NCBI GenBank assembly: GCA_034190875.2
Contig: CM067343.1
Coordinates: 14,574,776 to 14,638,775 of the forward strand
From: Urechis unicinctus
Lineage: Eukaryota; Annelida; Polychaeta; Xenopneusta; Urechidae
Reading direction: 5' to 3'
DNA: 64,000 bases
The notes under the pieces were generated by a model that was not told the origin of the DNA, searched no databases, and saw only the letters and a program-made list of their open reading frames with translations. Below are positions 41,401 to 53,975 of the stretch, piece by piece (the stretch's first letter is position 1; every line of letters begins with the position of its first letter). Made by a program: the position numbers and the translations under genes.

Positions 41401-42723
41401 GCTGTTTTTGGTAACTCATACATACTCATGCTGCAGCAGATAAGGGTTGACCTGTTCAATAATGTCTTCCTCATAATCGGATGAAGTGATAATGTTTCAA
41501 AATCTGATTTAGCGACGTGTGTGGCGAGGAATAATCCTGATGCTTAGCTCACTCCTCTTAATTACCATAGCCTAAAGTATGAAACGAAACGTTTAGTCGC
41601 CAAGTCGGTTTCGTGTTGTACGTTATTCGACCACCAGTGAAAGCTAGTATACTGGAAATATAGTGTACACATTGGTTTTAATGAAAAGACGGCGTCTTCG
41701 TAAGATTACTATGCTCGTCAAGAAAATTACAACATCAATATTTATATCTTTTTGCAGCTTTACAGTGATGAGATCACATGACATAAGATATATTCATTCA
41801 CTTCGGCACACAAGGTTCTTTGACGTCTTCTCTATTCGTTTATCATTTGGAAAACCGATTCTATTATAAACAAAACGATATATCGGGTCAAGGTCCCTCA
41901 GCTACCCAACACTGAACAGTAGGCTCGCACTGTGTAGTTATACGTTTACCTTGGTAACGCGTCAGCGTGGTTATCAGCTTTGCAAGACTGTATTATTAAA
42001 ACATTACGCAATGGACATAAAACTAAGGCTGCGCATCACCAGGAAATTGTTTCTATAATGCTAAGTATGCTGATCTTGTGTATCACGTAACGTAGACTTA
42101 TGCATATATTATATAATAGTTACTTATAGTTCGTTCAGTTAAACTGAAAAAACAACATACATCGGTGTTATAGTCTTTCAGGGAATTACTTACAAATATC
42201 GCCTTTGTCGAGGTGGTGAATGCATAGAATGCGAAGCTATGGCAAAGGGCAGAAGCAAGTATATAAAACGATGAGTGACGTTTCAGCTGGCACCAATATC
42301 GGATTCGTGGAGGGAGGAAAGGAACAACACAACCAGGTACGGTTGAGGAGTTATGTTATCAACGAGCCAATCAAACTGATAAAGTCACACATATATGCAC
42401 AGTACAAGTAAATAGACAGTACTCTTTGCAATATTAAAGGAGAGGAAACATAATTTGGACCTACTCGTGAAATGGAATAATATAACACCTGTCAGCGAAA
42501 TCAGTTTAAATTTAGTATTTCTGCACTATGGAGTTTTTACTGGAAAAAAACATAACCATACGTGTTATAAGCCCTCATTAAGCAATGCCGATATGAGTTG
42601 ATGTATAATTACTTGAATTAAAAAGAGGTACCATTAAAATCTATGTTAAATAAGCAACAAGTTGGAATAAGCATGAATGTTGGAAACACCTCATGAAGAT
42701 GAAAAGAATGTGGTTCGAATGGC

Positions 42724-43194
42724 GTGTAGGTCCACCAAACAAATTGTTTGGGAGCCCAAACCACCGGACAAGAATTGCTGTTACCATTTCCAACATGAGA
42801 CTGACAGGCTGTCTAAGTGCTGTCTACGGGCCCTGTGCAGGCCAAAACTCTGCGAGTCTGTGCGGTTACGTTGTGTTTGCTATGCAGCCCCGTGAATGGC
42901 CCTTACGATTCTGTGATTTTTTTCACCCTATTTGGGCCCTCTAGAGCCCGTGGCCGATAGTTGAACATGTACTACGGGCGTACGGACTTCCTAGAGGTTA
43001 CGTAACGGGTTGCAACAGCTCCGTACGGCCCTCTAGGTATGTGACCAAAACTTCTCAGGGGGGAAGATTTCTTATGGGCTTTCTGTGGGTCACAGCCCAG
43101 TACGGCACTAAAGGACACACAGGGACCATAAGCACATTTAGGTCTCATGTGACATCGGCATTGCAGCACGACGTAATCACTGCACTGATACAGG
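42724..43194. repeat. Second copy of the A-tail palindrome block
   Basis: CCAAACAAATTGTTTGG (42735-42751), GTTTGGGAGCCCAAAC (42746-42761), GTTACGTAAC (42997-43006) and CCGTACGG (43021-43028) are all retained. The 7-base gain after GTTACGTAAC creates a further palindrome, GTTGCAAC. The CCCGTAG arm carries one change. Confidence 0.75.
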
Positions 43195-44266
43195 CAAAAA
43201 TTCACACAGTATTATTCCTGTGATTTCATTCCGAACCCCACACGAGCACCCAAACAAGTAAGCATCACCAGTTGTGACTTTAATAGACTAGCATATGATC
43301 AATTTGACCTACAACGCGTAATAAAAAAATATAATGCATTTAAAAAAGGCGTAAATCAATAAGTGTATTACACTACACAAGAATGAGTATTTGGCGTTTG
43401 CCTGACTCGACTGCATTTAAGTGTCAATGCATGAATCAGCTCATCTACTTAATGCGCGCATAAATAAGTTAACATATCTAGTGTCTTTTGTACATAACAA
43501 ATATTTGGATCAAATGCCTACACGGATGAAATTGCATGAAAGATATCCGCGCGCAGAAGTACATTTCTCTCCTATTGAAAAGCAGGTGTCAAGATCCCGT
43601 AAGCTGACTTGATTTGCACCCTGAATATTTAGAATCGAAAATAATCGCAGATATCATATCAATTATTCGCTTTATACGAGTAATTGCAAGGTTTTATTGT
43701 GCATAGTGATATTTAGCATGCCAAGTCTTAATATGTGCCGAATACCACTGTACCTGGTCGCTGGCAGGGGTGCAAGTATTTGAGAAGCAGTAAGGCGTCG
43801 ATAGGGGATGCACAACAAAATCCGCTGCGCAAGGGCGGGAAATCCATGTACCAAACTGACCTTTCATTTAAAATCACTCGTTCACTGAAATGTTTTACAT
43901 GGTATTCTCATTTGTGGTATATTAATACAGCTAATTGGCTTTGGTTGAACGGCAAAGACCTCGATTTCGCTTGCACGAACCTTATTGTGATGTGTTTCAT
44001 TAACTGATGACTGCCATCACAGTTTCCCCTACTTGGATCCAACCTCAAATCTTTCCCTGACCCGAACATAACTATGCTGTGACCTTCGTGACGTTTTTCT
44101 GATAGCCGCTATGACCTAACCGTATTCCTAGCCAGCAAACTCAATGAAATAGTTCTTCCAGCGGGTAAGGCTGATATGTGTCTCATGCAAGGCAATGAAT
44201 TATCCCTTGAATGCAGTCTTGGCCCAAAAAACCGCCAACAGCTACTTATAACATCAGCGCACTAGT

Positions 44267-44600
44267 GAACAGCAGCATTTGTGGACCAATATTAACTGGA
44301 TAAATACTGGCCGTTTTAGAGGAGAACATCTGCATATATATAACGATTAGCCACTTGGCAGCTGCTTCCAAAGAGTGCAATAAACTCCACTTTTGGTCTT
44401 AGAGAACGTTTGTTTATTAAAGGCGGCGCAGACTGAGCTCTTTAGTGCAAAGTTTCGTATGTAGACTAATTGTACAGCTCACTACGTGTAGCCGTTTCAG
44501 AATCCCTATAAAAAGTTGCATTAGTAGACCAAATAACACCTGTCGAGGTGCAGCCGCTTAAGGGAGACGATACACATGTTGACTAAAAGACGCGCCGAAC
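44267..44600 (+). repeat. Diverged copy of the B tail
   Basis: Matches 25540-25866 with several indels: about 60 bp near its first third are missing, and about 70 bp are extra near 44425-44500. Its divergence is like that between A and B, so the 4.45-kb segment derives at least in part from another old monomer of the same family. Confidence 0.65.
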
Positions 44601-46351
44601 CTCTCAGATATGTATTCAAAGGACATATACTAGGCACCAACGACGGTGAAATCGGCAAATCATTAAATCGTGTTGCTATAACGAAGCATAACGATCATAC
44701 TCATTTATTACCGTTGTGACATCTCCTCGGTAAACATAGCTAGTATACATACGCTCGAAGCCATATGGAACCATACCAAATTGGGACCAATTCCCTTCCT
44801 TTTGTGCTTGCAATACATCAATACCAAGCAAGATAGACGAATAGAATGATGCTCACGCTTTGAAGTCTTCATAAGTCATGAGCTCTTATCTGAAAGTTGG
44901 TATCCTTGGAGAAGAAAAGCGGTTTAAACCCGATGCATTCTGGTTTTACATCACCCGTTCGACTAACGTGACAACGTGGCATTGATAAACTGGCACGTCG
45001 TCAACTATGCAGAACAATTGGACACGTATCATAGAGATAGGAGATTGTTGTGTCGTGAACAGAAAACTGATTATCCCTCAGCTCACAATCCGTCTTCTTT
45101 GATAATTCATTACTCCGTCACAGATCAAAGAGCGCCTCGGCGATCGACTTAAAAAGCGTCGCTGTTAAGCTGACAGATATCACTGAACAACGAGAAATCC
45201 TACCGCTTGACTTACATTGTGTATTTATAATTTGTAACCATGGTACCTAAAGGGTATTCATACAGCTTTTTGATCTGTGGTAAACTGGGTATGTGATGAG
45301 CTAGGAGTTATGCTCTCCGTATTGATAGGTTCCCCCCTGATGCATAATATATGTGCCGTGTATGATGAAAACATGTCTGAGGGACGTAAACTGCAAGCTA
45401 ATACATAACACCTAATAGGCAATTATTGAAATGCAACATGACACTTTGACATATTTTGGTGAGATAAAGCTTTATGTTTGCTTTTAGTTGTAGTTTAACA
45501 CAATCATTTACTTATGCGAGATTGATAATACCTCAAACACATAATCGTGTGTAGCCGTCCTACGAATTGTCATGTCATGTAAAAATATACTGACGATAGG
45601 AACATTAATTTGCCTTTAATCAAGACAAAAAGTGCTTCCCTCGGAAGCATAACAAGATCATCCTCGACTGATTTAATAATTGAATAATGAAAGTGGTTTT
45701 GAAAACATCGAAAATAATTTTAACTTAAGTCCGACATTGTAATTTAGAGGTAAGAGTAGAATTTGGTTGTTTGACTTTAATCAACTAAACTTTTTAAAAC
45801 GCCATAATAAATCACACTAAATATGAATAATAAGACGGTTTCTAGCATTAGCATTTTAACCAATTCTTTCATGGTGTAACTGCAAGAAGCTTCACTTTCA
45901 CGACAAAGAATGCATAAATCTTCAATCAAATCGATTTACCACTCCCTAATGCAAGTACAGGTAGATAATTATGTTATCAGTGATAATTAATGAGACAACT
46001 TTCAATGATGGCAAATTGACAAAACCCTAGTTCAAATCATTTATTTAACAATTCAGCAAAGTATTTGCCAATCAAACTTAACCAAATCTTATATCCTTCA
46101 TTACCAAGATAGAGTTAATTAGTCTTCAGCTTACTGTTTGTATTAAACATTCGTCCTTAGAACCCAGACGAAATAATACATGAATAAACGTCCAATCAAA
46201 TTATATATAAATTTTCGCATAATAAATATAAGAGCTGTGCTTATCTATATTTATCATAACCAGCGCCAAAGTATTGAACAATCTTTGCATCTCAACCTCG
46301 AGTTTTTCGTTTCGATAATGCGACCCTCTTGATTTAAGAATATGGGATGAT

Positions 46352-46410
46352 GACGATAATAATGATGATGATGATGATGATGATGACGAAGCCGGATGTT
46401 GATGATGTTG
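46352..46410. repeat. (GAT)n microsatellite
   Basis: Runs of GATGAT and GATAAT with a few interruptions. The His-rich open frames on the minus strand come from it and are not genes. Confidence 0.9.
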
Positions 46411-47857
46411 ATGATAATGAAGAGGACGTTTAAACATAACTTATATATCATTTCATTAAGAAAGTTTCTCCATAGAGATCACTTGCTGTATGATAATTCT
46501 ACTATTTCCAACAATCATCATTGAAAACAGCAAATGGAGTTGAACATGAAACCATTCCCTTATTTCATAGGCAAATATTGATACATTGCCTAAAAAACAA
46601 CTTCATTGAGTTGAAGGTCCATATTCTGGTGAAAACGTTTGGCACATCCAAATATCTCGTTTTGCTTTTTTGTACATAATATAACATAGTTTTAATTCTC
46701 TAACCAAGGTAGTACCAGTGTTCATCTTCTCATGTGTCATATTTACACCAATTTTGAATGCAAACAGGGCTAAGAGATTACAATGAGGGAAATTGTAAGG
46801 TGAATGTCATGTTTTTAGCCGAGGCCTCATTAATTAAAACAGGCCTAGCTCATGGGCATCCGTGTCATCCGTTCTCTCCCATTTTCTCTTGTCCCAGTAA
46901 TCACCATTTAACATTTCACGAGTTTTGGTGTTACTTTAATTACGATGTTAGGAAAATGGATTTATTAATCGTGCTGCACAATCAATTTGGTCTAGATATG
47001 TAATTCTAGAATATTCGTTTGGATTTATTTTAATGATTGTCGGTAATTTCAAGAGCATTTGTTGACGAGTCTGTCGATGGACAAAAGCGTTTTGCCTCCT
47101 CATAAGACGCTTCACCTTTTATGCAAGCTATCCACACAGTGCTACCATATATAATACTGATGGCAATATAGCCTGGACATGAATACAATAAAGTCTAACA
47201 TTATCACACTCTAAATGTTATACGACGGTCTAGGATCAATGTAATGAGAAATACCATTATGGTAAATGCAAATGCGGTGACATTAAGATTAAATCCATGG
47301 GCTTGCAGGTTTTTAGCCCCTTATGGGGCCCGTAGACAGCATGTGTGTATCACGTGGCTTAGGCATAAACATAGGCACTGTTTGAGTTGATAACTGCAGA
47401 AAAGACAATTAGTATCAGTATTGAATCGGTCGTGACAGTTTCATCATTTCGGCTGTTATGAAGTGTCGCAGGCTCACCCGTGCCATTGACAAATGGCTCC
47501 AACGATATTTTCGTTTATGTATTTTTTCGAAGTTAATTGGTGGCTAGCCCGGTAAAACGTGCAATGTGTAGTCGCATCTTTATTCCAGGTACTCTCCACA
47601 ACTCCATCTATTGCCATCAATGTGTGGTACTAATATACAGAGGAATATAAAAATGATTGTTTGACGGCTGCGCACGAATGTCGCGAAGAAGGCCACATTC
47701 TTGCCTCCTTCCTATCGCAATAGATCTTTGCCGTCTGAAATTTGGCTTGCGTGATATTGTAACCGATGTTTACGCGTTGCCCATTTGGCATGGTTTATGC
47801 AGGACAACATTGCTTCCTGATTGGGCTTCGCTTTAAAATTATCACTAGCCCAGATAA

Positions 47858-48037
47858 CATTATTTTCACTTGGCAAAGCTGACGGCACTGCTTAACAGTT
47901 CGACACATTGCGCTTGTTCAAATACGTCACAAGTGGCAGCAGAAATCGTTGCGGCTTTCACTGACAAGGAGGATGTGAAATTTCTTGACAGCGAAGCAAA
48001 CGTGATATTATCCGTGTGTTCTCCGAATGGTATATAG
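47858..48037 (+). other. Exon-like open frame near a splice-donor match (second copy)
   Basis: Counterpart of 13090-13269, 59 codons, with SQVAAEIVAAFTDKEDVKFL. The donor-like AG|GTAAGT follows at 48061-48068. On the minus strand a 94-codon frame (47866-48150) overlaps it; its first ~27 codons come from a ~210-bp block that the first copy lacks. Probably a relic or chance. Confidence 0.2.
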
Positions 48038-48072
48038 CAGCTGCCACCTGGCGAGTACAGAGGTAAGTAGCC

Positions 48073-48283
48073 GAGTATTAAAGAGTAAACTAATAAAACG
48101 AGACTAAAAACCGGGTTGGAGGGGTCATCAGCGTCTTGTTTTTTTTCCAAATATCCGTGGTGGCAGCAGATTTAAGTGGCCTGTCTTTAAATAAAACGAT
48201 GAGTCAGCAAAACTTTATTTACAATGATTAAATGTTGACAGTTAAATCCACAAAAATGATGCCTATGAAGGCCGACAACGCAC
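48073..48283. other. About 210 bp present only in the second B copy
   Basis: The first copy joins AGCCGAG directly to CACAGTCCG (near 13304-13313). No target duplication or terminal repeat is visible. On the minus strand it contains AATAAA, which alone means little in AT-rich DNA. Confidence 0.6.
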
Positions 48284-48579
48284 AGTCCGTAAGCCATGCC
48301 ATCTGTGGAATAATTGGTAGCTTTCTTAAGTGGATTGTGCACATGTCTCCGCTTCGTTGCTATACGAGTCTGCATTGGCTTTCAATCCGTTGCTTCCTTC
48401 CTCCAGCCTCAACACAAGCGCTAGGCAGCACAAGATCAGACACAAATGATGTGTTCTTGACATTAGCCAAATATATGGTCTGCTTGATGTGACTACAGGA
48501 CACGATATTAACACTATGGAATAAATCATTAAGGCTTTAATCAGCAATAGAATATTTCTTCCGCCAATAATCGCGGCCA

Positions 48580-48587
48580 CTGAACAC
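48580..48587. other. Left target-site duplication, CTGAACAC
   Basis: Exact 8-bp match to 48875-48882. The unoccupied site is at 13602-13609. Confidence 0.92.
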
Positions 48588-48874
48588 CCCGGGGGGGGGG
48601 GCACTTGGCCTTATTCTGGATAGGGGTGTGCCGCGGGACCTCGAAAACCCGTACCCGTCGTACAAGGTCAAAATGGCCAAAAGCATACCCCGTCGTACAA
48701 GGTATTATGCGAATGTATAACCCCTCGTACAGATTGAAGCTCAAAAACATACCCCGTCGTACAAGTATGAGGCCAAAAAACCCGTCGTACAAGTCAAGAG
48801 GCCGAAAAAAACATATCCCGTCGCGCGGCACATATGTACTACCTCTATACCATTAAGTGCCCCCCCCCCCCGGG
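48588..48874. mobile_element. 287-bp MITE-like DNA transposon
   Basis: The ends are inverted repeats: CCC, 11 G, CACTT on the left, and on the right the reverse complement of CCC, 12 G, CACTT. Exact 8-bp direct repeats flank it, and the first B copy has the empty site. The interior is non-coding and much richer in GC than the host DNA. It carries about six degenerate copies of CCCGTCGTACAAG spaced 28-36 bp (48654, 48689, 48721, 48753, 48781, 48817). An 8-bp duplication is typical of hAT and also occurs in Merlin elements. The termini do not match the usual hAT start, so the superfamily stays open. Without a transposase it depends on a partner element. From memory, the GTGTGCCGCGG...AAACCCGTACCC part resembles repeats seen in marine invertebrate genomes; I could not verify this. 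Confidence 0.9.
48654..48828 (+). repeat. Degenerate ~32-bp internal repeat of the transposon
   Basis: Units carry the core CCCGTCGTACAAG followed by A-rich spacers. The third unit lost one G (CCCCTCGTACAG) and the last drifts to CCCGTCGCGCGG. The array could be a set of subterminal binding sites for a transposase or just a satellite-like expansion. Confidence 0.8.
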
Positions 48875-48882
48875 CTGAACAC
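48875..48882. other. Right target-site duplication, CTGAACAC
   Basis: Exact match to 48580-48587. The matching flank continues into sequence shared with 13610 onward. Confidence 0.92.
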
Positions 48883-48975
48883 TAACCCTATGTATTATAC
48901 ATACATAATTTGAAACACATCAGACTCAGTGAAAGACTATTGTTGAATAACCACGACCCTATTATGAAGAACTAG

Positions 48976-49553
48976 TCAATCATTACAGCAGAATGCCGCA
49001 TTTTAGTTTGTGTTCCAACCAAAGGCAATTATATACAGCACCACTAACGTATGTTAACCCTTTACTTACCGCCTCGAACATCAATATCACAAACAGTTAC
49101 ACACCTAGATGAACACGCCTGCCCAACGGAACACCAAGTACACTTATCACAGAACTCATCTAATATATGGAAGACGTCCTAAGCGATTACGTTGCATCCA
49201 AAAGTGTTGCATATCATGCGTAAAATATAATATGATATTCTTCAAAGTTAGCGTAAATTCGAGCCACAGGTGGTTCACTTTTCATGCGAACTTATTCAAC
49301 GATTTTGTTTGCCCCCTAATAGGACTATATAGAGACGAAGCAGTATATGCGATGCGCGCCGTGCTGTCATGGTCTTGTTCAATATAAATAACAAAGCGAG
49401 TAAAGCGGAGATGGAAATTTACCATCAGTTATATTTGTACAGGTAAAAGAAGCGGGGAACATGGCATAAGGGCGAATAACATTAAGGCATAATTTATTTA
49501 CCTTTAGGTCATATCATATTATTACACGTATTTCATAGAACACATGTTAATAG
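48976..49553. other. About 575 bp present only in the second B copy
   Basis: The first copy passes from GAAGAACTA to GGTAAATCAGTCAGC within about 15 bp (13710-13742). The block includes a 92-codon frame (49109-49387) with no recognised motif. No terminal repeats are seen, so its origin is open. Confidence 0.6.
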
Positions 49554-52484
49554 CTATCGGTAAATCAGTCAGCTAATATGCGTATGAGACGGTCGCTTAC
49601 CTGCGCAGCAAACACGAGTTTTATACTACGATGCTTGTCCCAAAGCCATCACAGGCTTTAATATTTCAGACGCTATATGACTACTCAAAGACTGTCTCAG
49701 GGTATCAGGGTATCAAAGCATGGCGAGTACTTATGCAGCAGTGGAGTGTTTCGCGACCACATTTCGTTGTTAACCATCAGTATGATATAAACTATGCAAA
49801 AGTTGCGGCGACTCCAAGGATATAATGGACCCGTAACGCTCTGCAAATGAACAAACCGGGAATAACATTTGAATGGTAAAGGTGATATAGCTCAGCCTGG
49901 ATAAGCTATGCCATTAAAAAAGCGCAATTTTTGGGCATTTTATGAAGTCAGCGCCCATGTATGCGATAACTGTCATGAGAGAAAGCAATGTATCAAAAAA
50001 CGGATTTGAACATACTGAAATTAATTGAATAGACTTTACCCTATTGCAGACAATAGGGTTCATGAGAATGTATTTTATAATTATGTGACAATTCTCATTT
50101 GAGTGGTTTAATACATCCCTTCAATCATGCAATGCTCTGATGAAAATGGTACTTTGCAGAGAGATAAACAATTCCATTTTTGACTTAATTTTTAAGTCTA
50201 GCTCTGAATTTATTTCCCTTTCACCATATTTTTCGAAATGCCGTCTTTAAGGTAAGTCATATCGGGCGATGCGGTTTGTGCAACAGTCATGTTGGCGAAG
50301 TATAGACATGTCCATGAGTGAGACATTTAATTAGTCTGAGATCGATTTCCCTATTTTCGGTGCTTTTGTTCCAATATAGGTTACAACACATTTCTATGCC
50401 GTACAAGAGGATCTTACTCTATTAATATTAAACAATAAAAAGCCATGGTATTTGATGGAATGATTTTGAAAATTATATTCATTACTCTTCATTGAAAGCA
50501 TAGAATAAGTGTATTAAGGCAAATAAATGTGACTTTCATCAGTTTAGATATTACAAAGCGGATAGTTTATATACTATCAAGTCTGTTATATTTTACCTTT
50601 TCCATATCATCTCGATAAATGTGAAACAACCAGGATAATGGAATTTTGCTTCTGGACTGTTGAGGCAGTATCATGGATGCAAAATGCATTACAACGAGAG
50701 GCAATTAAGACTTTGACTTAGTGTGGGACAAATGACAACTTGAAATCGAGGACTGTAATATGTACAAATAAAGAAAACGCGACCTTTGAATGACAGAAAC
50801 GCGGCGTATTTTAATGGATTCATCATGTTATCTACAGATGACTACTCAAGAAAGGGAGCAGATGCAATGGAAGTGTCAGCGTTGCTTGTTAGTTTAGGTG
50901 AACAGAGGACGAAGAAAAGTTGCGAGGACCAAATGTTTCTCAATCCTCATCATAACTCACAACAACACTCGCAAATCGGTGTTTGCGAATACCTGCGAGG
51001 GCCGATAAAACATTGAAAGAGGTCATTAATTACTATTCCGACGAAAGTGGCCATGACATGGTCTATTCTATATTGAATTGTCGTTAGCCAATTAACGCAA
51101 GATCGATGTATATTATCGGGTGCAGGGCGATTTATGCACTACAAAATCAATCGGCCGTTTATTTTGGATAATATCTTTACAAATGCTTTGAAATACCCGG
51201 TCAACGGAATATTTTGTTACTGGTCTCAGAATTATGTGTCGTTTCAACTGACATTGTCATGAACAGCTAGTTAGCATAATTATTGACAGCTTATTCGTAC
51301 GCAAATTATTGTGGTCATGCACCTGAATCATATCTGTGTATGATACAGATATCATAAACATAAACCATACGTGGTAATTACTATACGAGTGGCATGACTA
51401 AAGTCGATAGAGTTAATCATTATGTTGATGTTGATTACAATAGGCAGCAATATAGCTGAGATACATGGCGCATTAATTAGCAACGTTAAACAGTATCGTA
51501 AATATGCTACATAACTATCTGTGTCGTGCGCTGATGTTGTTATTCCCTTAACAAACATAACGACACGTGAGACTCATTACTGCAATCTGGATAATCGGGC
51601 AATGGAGCGATAGCAAAACAGTATAATAACGACAGGAGTTATTGTGATGCAGAAACGCTATTGTGCTGATAAAGCAACATAAAAGGGTATCACTTGCCCC
51701 AGCAGTCTTTCTACTGCTATCATTGGTGTTTATCTTGTCAGATATAACCAAAAACCTAAGAAATACTGCCGCAATCATATTCTGGTGTTCATTATGCGGT
51801 AGTTCTGCATGCAGCGGTCATGATGTAACACGTATAGCCGGCGATGTGAATAGACATAAATATTATATTGTATCAAAGACATGAATATCTCAATTCTGAT
51901 CACACAACAAAGGGTACAAAGTTCTATGTCCTAGCCATTACCATGTTCCAAAATATCCGTCTTAAATATGCGTTACAAATCGCTTTCGATGTCTAATGCC
52001 TTGTATGATAAGCTACAGTTGTTGTGCAGCAGTGTAATTACGAGCGCCACGCGCATTGAAAGCTGTTGCCCGAACAGCCATCTTGCTTAACTCGAGAGAG
52101 CGAGAGGGGGCATGTTCGGAGGAGTCAGTTTAGATAAAGCGATCGACCAAGCCTTATCTCGTAGCTTCTACCTTAATGCCAAGTGGCATTAGATATGAAT
52201 TTTTGAAATACCTTCTTAATATTCACGACATACAATATTTTGAGTACCTTTCGGTTTACTGGTATGTTTGAGTATTCATTCGTCCGAATCTGCCAGTTCA
52301 AGCTGAACAATATCGCCAGTGTAATGTTGGTTTGTGTGTTTAACCATTATTGAATCCGATTGGGAATGATATTTAAGACTCGATTGCGTCTAAGCTTATA
52401 TTGACAATGTTAATTCATAGTTCATGTAAGCTTAGAATGAGGTCTAGCGGCGCACCTACAAAAGTGACCTGCATATTGACGAAA

Positions 52485-53742
52485 CGCAGTCACAAAAGTA
52501 ACAGACCTTTTTAAAGTCAGACTCTCAAAGATGGCCACCTAAGTCCTTATGGAGATGCATGATTACAATATGTAACGTAAAAACCGTATAATATCTATGA
52601 ACGTTTTGTATGCCTGTACGAAATTTTCAATGATACGCCGTGTTTGAAGATGGTGTTATCATTTATTTGTTAACTAGGGATGTTGAGCTGACTGGCCGTT
52701 AATTTTCAGGCTGCTAACAATTTCCTAAATATTGGCGTAACATAAGCATATTTCTTGCCATTTGGAGCATATCCGTTCTTAATTGACCTAATGAATATGG
52801 CAAACTGTGGTATTCTATGTCAATTACACTCATTCCAACCTGCTCACAAGTAATTTTATTTTGTTTTGTATTTTTACCTATTGCAATCAAAAACAGCTAG
52901 CTGCTCGTGAATAAAGACGTAACCACGTGCATCCAAATCAACCAACCAAAATATATAAATATATCAGCTGAAGTCGTCGTTGTGACTGGGCCCCACTATT
53001 ATTTGACGCATCTTGTGTTATGGTTGCATTGTTTTCCATTTGTATCGCCATTAACCGGTGCCCGAACTAATTCCTTACATAAATTAATCCAGTGGAATTA
53101 GTTTGCACACGTCCGATATAGGCCTTGCATTTATTTGTGAGAATCAGCTGCATGACACTGCAATCTTTGAGAGACATTCATGGCCAATGATTCATAGATT
53201 CGTTGAAAGCGTACACAATAATGTAAATGTGTGATTAAATTTTCACAATTTTATTGCATATTTGTATCAATAAACTAAATATGTTTGTCTTCTATTTCCT
53301 ACTTAATTTGTAAGACAGATTTAGTAGAGTACGCCCGATGCTTGAATCTCGTGGTAGCTCTACAGCGGATTAATTGATAACATTCTCTACATCTTTAGGC
53401 TCACCATATGAACGAATAGAGCCGCAACGAATCGTATATTGCAGCAATGTCAATATGTAATGATTACAGAAACGCTCAATGTCAGTTATATTGCATAGAG
53501 GCTTAGTGTATGAGACGTACTGCCTTATAATTCCATCGTTATGGTCAACTTTGCAAAAACGAGCATGATGTGTGGTTTGTAGAAATTTGTTTGACCGTAG
53601 AGATAATATCAACAACAACCTTATCTTGACGACGCACGATGCTATTCAGTCGTTTCTTCATTGTTTACGACCATAATTAGAACTGCTTTTTACAAGAGAA
53701 CAATGTACAAATCTTCGCGTTTATGCGTTGAATTTATGGAAA
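52485..53742. other. 1258 bp lost from the first B copy
   Basis: GAAA is present at both edges in this copy and once in the first copy (16901-16904). A continues past the left edge in the same way as B' (near 1597), so this copy is ancestral and the first copy was deleted between GAAA repeats. Part of the block aligns to A near 1600-2100. No gene is recognised. Confidence 0.75.
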
Positions 53743-53975
53743 ACATACACTACCGGTGTACATATCGCAATTTCTTCGATCAAAAGTATTGTTTGAAGCT
53801 GCTTTTGTCGTTTGAATATTATAATCATGCAGGAGGCATTATTTGTGCAGCGTTTAAATTTAGTTATCGCACTGAAGAAGGAGGCAATCCTGTATTATCC
53901 GATGTTTATGAATTTAACAAAGATTGTGTTTCCACACGATATATGCTTTTCTGTTATTTACAATCAAATAAATGA
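53661..53975 (+). CDS. Small hypothetical ORF, second copy
   Basis: This is a 104-codon frame starting MFTTIIRTAFYKRTMYKSSR. Because this copy keeps the DNA deleted in the first copy, its upstream part is more likely ancestral. The distal ~74 codons match the frame ending at 17138 with one amino-acid change (M to I) and two silent changes. The composition is protein-like, with EEGGNPVLSDVYEFNKDC near the middle. No signal peptide, membrane segment or known motif is apparent. No splice sites can be assigned with confidence. It could be a small gene, an exon or chance; it is the best coding candidate in the duplicated units. Confidence 0.25.
   Translation: MFTTIIRTAFYKRTMYKSSRLCVEFMENIHYRCTYRNFFDQKYCLKLLLSFEYYNHAGGIICAAFKFSYRTEEGGNPVLSDVYEFNKDCVSTRYMLFCYLQSNK

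Larger units (their letters stand above)
43350..47802. other. 4.45-kb segment present only in the second unit
   Basis: In the first unit A runs directly into B through AAAAAGGACAAC (13029-13040). In the second unit the same flanks are 4453 bp apart and the trinucleotide AGG is present at both joins (43347-43349 and 47800-47802). The segment lacks visible terminal inverted repeats. It contains a diverged B-tail copy (44267-44600), a (GAT)n tract, and otherwise AT-rich DNA with short frames only, including a 90-codon frame at 43735-44007 and an 81-codon frame at 46758-47003 of no recognised family. Either it was inserted here or it was deleted from the first unit by joining at AGG. Confidence 0.8.

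Noticed and set aside
46201-46451. Minus-strand frames with a poly-His or poly-Ser run
   Set aside because: They come from the (GAT)n tract read in different phases.
43350-47802. 4.45-kb segment as a complete transposon
   Set aside because: There are no terminal inverted repeats, no coding frame of transposase size, and the 3-bp AGG at both joins is equally explained by microhomology deletion in the other copy.
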